Assembly (NCBI GenBank): GCA_030741175.1
Contig: JASLVT010000022.1
Coordinates: 1-11,335, forward strand
Direction of reading: 5' to 3'
Length of the DNA: 11,335 nt
From: Porticoccaceae bacterium
GTDB lineage: Bacteria; Pseudomonadota; Gammaproteobacteria; Pseudomonadales; Porticoccaceae
This document shows, in pieces, positions 7,066-11,335 of this stretch (the stretch's first letter is position 1; each line of letters starts with the position of its first letter). The translations under genes were made by a program, and so were the position numbers. The notes below the pieces were generated by a model. It made no database searches. It had not been told where the DNA came from and was given only the letters and a program-made list of their open reading frames with translations.

Positions 7066-8730
7066 ATGTATAGATACGATCAATATGACCAACAAATCGT
7101 TGATGAGCGGGTAGCGCAGTATCGTGACCAGACTCAGCGATTTTTAGCCGGCGATATCAGTGAAGAGGAATTTCTTCCCCTGCGGCTACAAAATGGCCTC
7201 TACGTTCAACGCCTAGCCCCCATGCTCCGTATTGCTGTGCCCTACGGCCTGCTATCCAGCAACCAGTTGCGCAAGCTGGCGCATATTTCGCGGAAGTATG
7301 ATAAGGGTTACGTGCACTTTACCACCCGACAAAATATTCAGCTTAACTGGCCACAGCTAGAGGAGGTACCCGATATTCTTGCTGAACTGGCCAGTGTCGA
7401 AATGCACGCTATACAGACGAGTGGTAATTGCATCCGCAATACAACGACTGACCAATACGCCGGTGTTGCAATAGACGAGATCGAGGATCCAAGGCCCTGG
7501 TGCGAGATTATTCGCCAGTGGTCTACGCTGCATCCAGAATTTGCCTTCCTGCCACGCAAATTTAAAATTGCTGTCTGTGGCTCGGAACAGGATCGTGCCG
7601 CCTTTCTACTTCATGATATTGGTATCCAACTGGTCACTAACGACCAAGGCGAAACTGGCTTTCAAGTTTTTGTCGGCGGTGGCTTGGGGCGCACACCGGT
7701 TATTGCGTCATTGATTCGCGACTTTTTGCCCAAGCAACATCTACTGACTTATCTCGATGCTATTCTGCGGATCTACAACCGCTATGGTAATCGTGACAAT
7801 AAGTACAAAGCTAGAATTAAGATACTGGTCAAAGCTTGGACGCCAGAGGTGTTTGCCGAGCGTGTTGAGGCAGAATGGGCTCATTTGAAGGGTGGACCGG
7901 CGACCTTAACCGAGCAAGAAATTGATCGTGTTAAGGGGTTTTTCACCCTGCCAGACTACCAAGCGGTTGACAATGACAGTGCCAGTACCGAATTACAACG
8001 GCTAGCATCTGATAATAAAGCCTTTAGTCGCTGGCTAGACCGCAATACCAAGCCGCAAAAACAAGCGGGCTATCGGTCGGTTAGCTTGTCATTAAAACCT
8101 GCTGGTGTTGCTCCCGGTGACGTAACTGACCGTCAGTTGGAGGTCATTGCCGACTTAGCTGATCAGTTCTCGTTTGGCGAGCTGCGCTCTACTCACAATC
8201 AAAATATTGTTCTCACGGATGTGTTGGTGACGGAGCTTTATGAGCTCTGGACCGCAGCTAAAGCTGCAGGTCTGGCGACACCTAATATAGGTACCATTAA
8301 CGATATGATCTGCTGTCCGGGCGGTGATTACTGTTCTCTGGCCAATGCTAAATCCATTCCTGTTGCTGAGGCTATTCAACGTAAATTTGACGATCTCGAT
8401 TACGTCTATGACTTAGGTGATCTTGAGCTCAATATTTCTGGCTGTATGAACGCCTGTGGCCATCACCATATTGGCCATATCGGTATTCTTGGGGTCGATA
8501 AAAAAGGTGAGGAATGGTACCAAATACAAATCGGTGGCAGTGCGTCCAAAAATGCCGCCTTGGCCAAAGTACTGGGTCCCTCTCTATCCCGTGATGCGGT
8601 AACTGACAGCATTGAGAAACTATTAGATGTCTATGTCGAGAATCGGCAGGAAGAAGAAACCTTCTTAGCCACCTATCAACGGATCGGTATCGATAAATTC
8701 AAGGAGCGTGTGTATGGCGCAACTGCTTAA
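7066..8730 (+). CDS. cysI: Siroheme nitrite/sulfite reductase, CysI-type hemoprotein
   Basis: This is a 554-residue member of the nitrite/sulfite reductase family, which performs six-electron reduction of sulfite to sulfide (or nitrite to ammonia) in the cytoplasm. Two ferredoxin-like half domains (about 45-115 and 335-405) each precede a siroheme/Fe-S half domain. Cluster ligands are C417 and C423 (C-x5-C in CCPGGDYC) and C460 and C464 (C-x3-C in SGCMNAC). Basic residues for the anion site appear as R88 (TTRQN), R124 (NCIRN), and K165 and K167 (PRKFK). The N-terminus MYRYDQYDQ matches the Pseudomonas-type CysI start, although no strong ribosome site is visible. Pairing with DUF934 favours assimilatory sulfite reduction, but nitrite cannot be excluded. 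There is no CysJ flavoprotein gene, so the electron donor, perhaps ferredoxin, is encoded elsewhere. The gene overlaps the next one by 17 nt. Confidence 0.93.
   Translation: MYRYDQYDQQIVDERVAQYRDQTQRFLAGDISEEEFLPLRLQNGLYVQRLAPMLRIAVPYGLLSSNQLRKLAHISRKYDKGYVHFTTRQNIQLNWPQLEEVPDILAELASVEMHAIQTSGNCIRNTTTDQYAGVAIDEIEDPRPWCEIIRQWSTLHPEFAFLPRKFKIAVCGSEQDRAAFLLHDIGIQLVTNDQGETGFQVFVGGGLGRTPVIASLIRDFLPKQHLLTYLDAILRIYNRYGNRDNKYKARIKILVKAWTPEVFAERVEAEWAHLKGGPATLTEQEIDRVKGFFTLPDYQAVDNDSASTELQRLASDNKAFSRWLDRNTKPQKQAGYRSVSLSLKPAGVAPGDVTDRQLEVIADLADQFSFGELRSTHNQNIVLTDVLVTELYELWTAAKAAGLATPNIGTINDMICCPGGDYCSLANAKSIPVAEAIQRKFDDLDYVYDLGDLELNISGCMNACGHHHIGHIGILGVDKKGEEWYQIQIGGSASKNAALAKVLGPSLSRDAVTDSIEKLLDVYVENRQEEETFLATYQRIGIDKFKERVYGATA
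8701..8706 (+). promoter_or_regulatory. Ribosome binding site of the DUF934 gene inside the cysI end
   Basis: A perfect AAGGAG lies 7 nt before the ATG at 8714. It selects that ATG over the GTG at 8708 in the same frame, and implies translational coupling with cysI. Confidence 0.8.
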
Positions 8731-9199
8731 AGATACACAGATCATAGACGACCAATGGATCAGAGTCCCAGCTGATGCTGAGGTATTTCCCGCCGGTGAT
8801 ATTCTCGTGCACTACAATGATTGGCAAACGCATCAGGACGAACTCAACCAACATCAGGGTGCTGTCGGTGTCTGGTTTGATGGTAATGAAGAGATAGAGG
8901 CTTTTGCTGAGAGCCTTGTAAGTCTGCCTCTAATAGCCATTAATTTTCCAAAGTTTGTTGATGGCAGAGGGTTTTCTGCTGCACGGTTACTCCGTGAACG
9001 CTATGGGTTTAAGGGAGAATTAAGAGCAGTGGGTCAAATTATTCGCGATCAACTGTTTCTACTGCAACGCTGTGGATTTAATGCCTTCCAATTTGAGGAT
9101 AATATAGATCTAGACCAAGCGGTAAAATCGTTGACAGACTTCTCAGATAGCTACCAGGTGGCCGTCGACCAGCCACAGCCACTTTTTAAGAGGCGTTAG
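8714..9199 (+). CDS. DUF934 family protein, partner of CysI-type reductase
   Basis: The 161-residue soluble protein fits the DUF934 family (PF06073). Its core, FPKFVDGRGFSAARLLRERY (about 78-97), is followed by GFKGELRAVG (98-107), RDQLFLLQRCGFNAFQ (110-125) and the typical C-terminal QPLFKRR. Family members commonly sit directly downstream of cysI in proteobacteria that lack cysJ. Here the start overlaps the end of cysI by 17 nt, with a strong Shine-Dalgarno inside cysI, so the two products are probably made together. The biochemical role is not established. Assistance in electron delivery to, or assembly of, the reductase is an inference from linkage. No cysteine motif for a cofactor is visible: the single cysteine is C119. 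No signal peptide or membrane span is present. Confidence 0.88.
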   Translation: MAQLLKDTQIIDDQWIRVPADAEVFPAGDILVHYNDWQTHQDELNQHQGAVGVWFDGNEEIEAFAESLVSLPLIAINFPKFVDGRGFSAARLLRERYGFKGELRAVGQIIRDQLFLLQRCGFNAFQFEDNIDLDQAVKSLTDFSDSYQVAVDQPQPLFKRR

Positions 9200-9227
9200 T
9201 ATCAGTAAATCAAGGGACAGGTGTTAA

Positions 9228-10394
9228 ATGGACCATCATGTTATCCAGATTTTCTTCTTTATTTTTAGCGGTGCTGCGGTACTCGCGTCTGTCGCTCTAT
9301 TTAGTCGTCAACCGCTACTAGTTGCCTATATTGCGCTTGGCGCCACTTTAGGGCCCCACGGGCTGGGTTGGGTGACTGATGTAGACCTGATTGGGCAAAT
9401 AGCCAGTATTGGCATAATTTTTCTACTATTTTTGCTCGGCCTCGATATGCAGCCTCAAGCGTTGATGCGTGTTCTAAAACAGGTTACTCATATCACTCTT
9501 ATCAGTTCTCTGTTGTTTGCCAGTATCGGATACGCGATTGCCTATATATTTAACTACAGCTTCATTGAATGTTTAATTATTGGCACTGCGATGATGTTTT
9601 CAAGCACAATTATTGGTATCAAGCTACTACCCACAACCGCCCTACACCACCGGCACTCCGGTGAGTTGATGGTCGGTATGTTGCTGATGCAGGATTTTTT
9701 AGCCATTTTTGTGCTTCTATTGCTGATATCTGATATTTCTGGCGGCGCAGGCATGTTGCAACTGGGCCGCAGTCTGGTTGCATTACCTCTGTTGATTGGC
9801 GGCTCTGTATTAATGGTTCGCTTTGTGTTGCAACCACTGTTTTCGCGTTTTGACCGAATTGGAGAGTATGTCTTTCTATTGGCTATAGGTTGGTGTCTTG
9901 GTGTGGCTGAACTGGCGGAGCATATTGGGCTATCGCGTGAAATTGGTGCTTTTATAGCCGGTATTTCTATTGCTACCAGCCCTATCGCACAATATATCGC
10001 CCTTAACCTCAAACCATTGCGCGATTTCTTCCTAATACTGTTCTTTTTCTCGCTTGGCGGCGGTTTTGATCTATCTTTGATACCGCATATTATCCTGCCT
10101 GCAGCTGTTCTAGCAGCCACAATGTTGATAATAAAACCATTGATATACCGCTATTTGCTCAGAACCCATAGTGAAACTGAAAAATTGTCTTGGGATATTG
10201 GTTTCAGACTGGGCCAGAATAGTGAGTTTTCTCTACTAATTGCCTATATCGCTCTTAACACGCAACTGATCGGCAATAATGCCTCGCATTTAATCCAAGC
10301 CGCTGCCATTATCACCTTCTTGATTTCAAGCTATATTGTTATTTTAAATTTTCCCAGCCCTATTGCTCTCAGCGATCGTCTGCGCAGAGACTAA
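9228..10394 (+). CDS. CPA2-type cation/proton antiporter (Kef-like membrane domain, no RCK domain)
   Basis: The 388-residue integral membrane protein fits the sodium/proton exchanger domain (PF00999), nearest in style to the KefB/KefC membrane part. About eleven to thirteen hydrophobic segments run from residue 7 to 374. Landmarks are GATLGPHGLG (38-47), LFLLGLDMQP (67-76), MMFSSTIIG (122-130), the QD pair Q155-D156 in LLMQDFLAI expected at the ion site, LSREIGAFIAGIS (235-247) and FRLGQNSEFSLL (326-337, compare LGQ-GEF in Kef). The protein ends right after the transport domain. It lacks the cytoplasmic nucleotide-binding RCK domain of Kef proteins, so ligand gating must differ or be absent. 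It begins 28 nt after the DUF934 gene with a GGACAGG-like ribosome site, so it may share the cysI transcript. The ion (K+ or Na+) cannot be read from sequence. Confidence 0.88.
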   Translation: MDHHVIQIFFFIFSGAAVLASVALFSRQPLLVAYIALGATLGPHGLGWVTDVDLIGQIASIGIIFLLFLLGLDMQPQALMRVLKQVTHITLISSLLFASIGYAIAYIFNYSFIECLIIGTAMMFSSTIIGIKLLPTTALHHRHSGELMVGMLLMQDFLAIFVLLLLISDISGGAGMLQLGRSLVALPLLIGGSVLMVRFVLQPLFSRFDRIGEYVFLLAIGWCLGVAELAEHIGLSREIGAFIAGISIATSPIAQYIALNLKPLRDFFLILFFFSLGGGFDLSLIPHIILPAAVLAATMLIIKPLIYRYLLRTHSETEKLSWDIGFRLGQNSEFSLLIAYIALNTQLIGNNASHLIQAAAIITFLISSYIVILNFPSPIALSDRLRRD

Positions 10395-10442
10395 TAGTTA
10401 CACACAGAAGAACGCTGAAATACAATGGATGTTAAGCTTAAG
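10395..10442. other. 48-nt convergent gap with a palindrome, no intrinsic terminator
   Basis: The gap between the antiporter and sohB stops contains the 10-bp palindrome TTAAGCTTAA (10432-10441), overlapping GCTTAAGC. The arms are AT-rich and no T-run follows, so it is a poor terminator candidate. Nothing else is recognisable in the gap. Confidence 0.4.
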
Positions 10443-11335
10443 CTACACCTGCTTATTCGAATTTTGTGTCAGTCGTCCCCACCATTTCAGCAATAACCGG
10501 TCTGCGCTTTCTTCAGCAGCGATACCCAAGCGTTGGTGTAGTTTCTTTTTCTGCACATAGGCCACTTCGTACACCTGTGCTTGCTGGATACAAGATACCA
10601 AATACTCATCACTGGTCTGGATATCATCGACCAATGCCATTTCTAGTGCTTTAGTGCCGTACCAAATTTCGCCAGTAGCAATCTTATTAATATCCACTTG
10701 CGGTCGGCGTTCTGATACGTAATCTTTAAATAACTGATGGGTTTCTTCTAGTTCCTCAATAAATTTTTCGCGCCCCTTATCAGTATTTTCACCAAACATG
10801 GTTAAAGTGCGTTTGTGCTCGCCCGCAGTGAGTAGCTCATAGTCAACATCATGCTTTTTGAGTACTTTATTGAAATTCGGCATTTGTGCGACTACACCAA
10901 TCGAGCCGACAATAGCAAAAGGCGCTGCCAATATCCTATCGGCAACACAGGCCATCATATAGCCGCCGCTGGCGGCTACCTTATCAACCGCCACAGTGAG
11001 AGGGATTTTCGCCTTGCGCAACCGATCTAGCTGACTACTTGCCAAACCATAGCTATGTACCATTCCCCCTGCACTTTCAAGCTTCACCAGCACCTCATCT
11101 TCAGCGTTTGCCTGAGTAAGAATAGCGGTGACCTCCTCGCGCAAATGACTGACCGCGGACGCACTTAAGTTACCATTAAAGGTCAATACGAATACGCGCT
11201 TTTGAGTTTTAGACTCAGCCTCAGTCTCGGCCTTTTGCGCTATTTTGTCTGCCTTTGCCTGTTTCTTTTTCGCTTTTTGCAGCTTTTTTTCTTCCGCTTT
11301 TTGCTGGGACTGATCCAATGTGGCGATTAGCATCG
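10443..11335 (-). CDS. sohB: SohB, inner-membrane S49 serine protease; N-terminus beyond right edge
   Basis: This is an S49 (signal peptide peptidase A-like) protease closely matching E. coli SohB (349 aa), known as a multicopy suppressor of degP/htrA loss. There are 296 residues visible from the ATG at 11333, but the frame is open to the edge. The matching E. coli start is about 56 residues further upstream, so the membrane anchor is outside the window and 11333 is not the true start. Numbering from that ATG, a Lys/Ala/Glu-rich probable coiled linker spans about 8-45. The catalytic serine is S122 in AASGGYMMAC and the general-base lysine is K174 in GEHKRT, 52 residues apart as in the family. 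LESAGGMVHSYG (85-96) and GSIGVVAQMPNFN (143-155) are further signatures. The C-terminal AEESADRLLLKWWGR segment is SohB-specific in my recollection. It converges on the antiporter gene. Confidence 0.95.
   Translation of the reverse strand, partial: MLIATLDQSQQKAEEKKLQKAKKKQAKADKIAQKAETEAESKTQKRVFVLTFNGNLSASAVSHLREEVTAILTQANAEDEVLVKLESAGGMVHSYGLASSQLDRLRKAKIPLTVAVDKVAASGGYMMACVADRILAAPFAIVGSIGVVAQMPNFNKVLKKHDVDYELLTAGEHKRTLTMFGENTDKGREKFIEELEETHQLFKDYVSERRPQVDINKIATGEIWYGTKALEMALVDDIQTSDEYLVSCIQQAQVYEVAYVQKKKLHQRLGIAAEESADRLLLKWWGRLTQNSNKQV

Noticed and set aside
9554..10120. A 188-codon open frame on the minus strand inside the antiporter gene
   Set aside because: It lies wholly antisense to a well-supported membrane protein. 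Its translation is rich in Ser, Arg, Pro and Lys with no recognisable domain, as expected for the shadow of hydrophobic codons.
10379..10388. Palindrome TCTGCGCAGA at the end of the antiporter gene, considered as a terminator
   Set aside because: It is inside the coding sequence, short, and not followed by a T-run.
11281..11300. A AAA AAG in the zero frame of sohB, the dnaX-type slippery heptamer
   Set aside because: It lies in a Lys/Glu-rich linker where such runs arise by composition. SohB continues normally in frame, and I see no evidence for a functional frameshift.

Overview
The window looks like ordinary chromosome from a gammaproteobacterium, probably a free-living marine or aquatic one. 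The base composition is mid-range to slightly AT-rich by eye. The proteins resemble Escherichia coli and Pseudomonas counterparts (BepA, PerM, NadA, SohB, the CysI/DUF934 pair). The perM-bepA neighbourhood is the same as in enteric bacteria. I cannot name a genus from sequence alone. No rRNA, tRNA, CRISPR, insertion sequence or phage-like gene is visible.

Layout from left to right. A large M16 (pitrilysin/insulysin-like) zinc protease with a lipoprotein signal is on the minus strand and runs off the left edge. Just upstream of it, on the same strand, is perM (AI-2E family permease). A 202-bp intergenic region with a perfect dyad separates perM from the divergent bepA (periplasmic M48 protease/chaperone with TPR-like repeats). 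bepA converges on nadA (quinolinate synthase), and the two stop codons overlap in one TTAA. Upstream of nadA, on the same strand, I find a 37-residue single-membrane-span ORF (6668-6781) that is easily missed. A 284-bp divergent intergenic region (6782-7065) carries three inverted repeats and candidate promoters for both directions. It leads into a plus-strand block: cysI-type nitrite/sulfite reductase, an overlapping DUF934 gene, and a CPA2 cation/proton antiporter. The last gene, on the minus strand, is sohB (S49 protease), whose N-terminus lies beyond the right edge.

Two themes stand out. The first is envelope protein quality control and transport: the M16 lipoprotein, PerM, BepA and SohB within 11 kb. 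The second is a divergent pair of iron-sulfur metabolic enzymes: NadA (NAD synthesis, one 4Fe-4S cluster) and the siroheme/4Fe-4S reductase (sulfur or nitrogen assimilation). No flavoprotein partner (CysJ) or ferredoxin for the reductase is present here, so its electron donor must come from elsewhere.

I did not find a clearly new defence or mobile system. The best leads are the 37-aa membrane microprotein and the structured nadA/cysI divergent control region. No gene-free stretch exceeds 300 bases. Functional calls rest on motifs recognised by eye and on recalled family sequences, not on a search.
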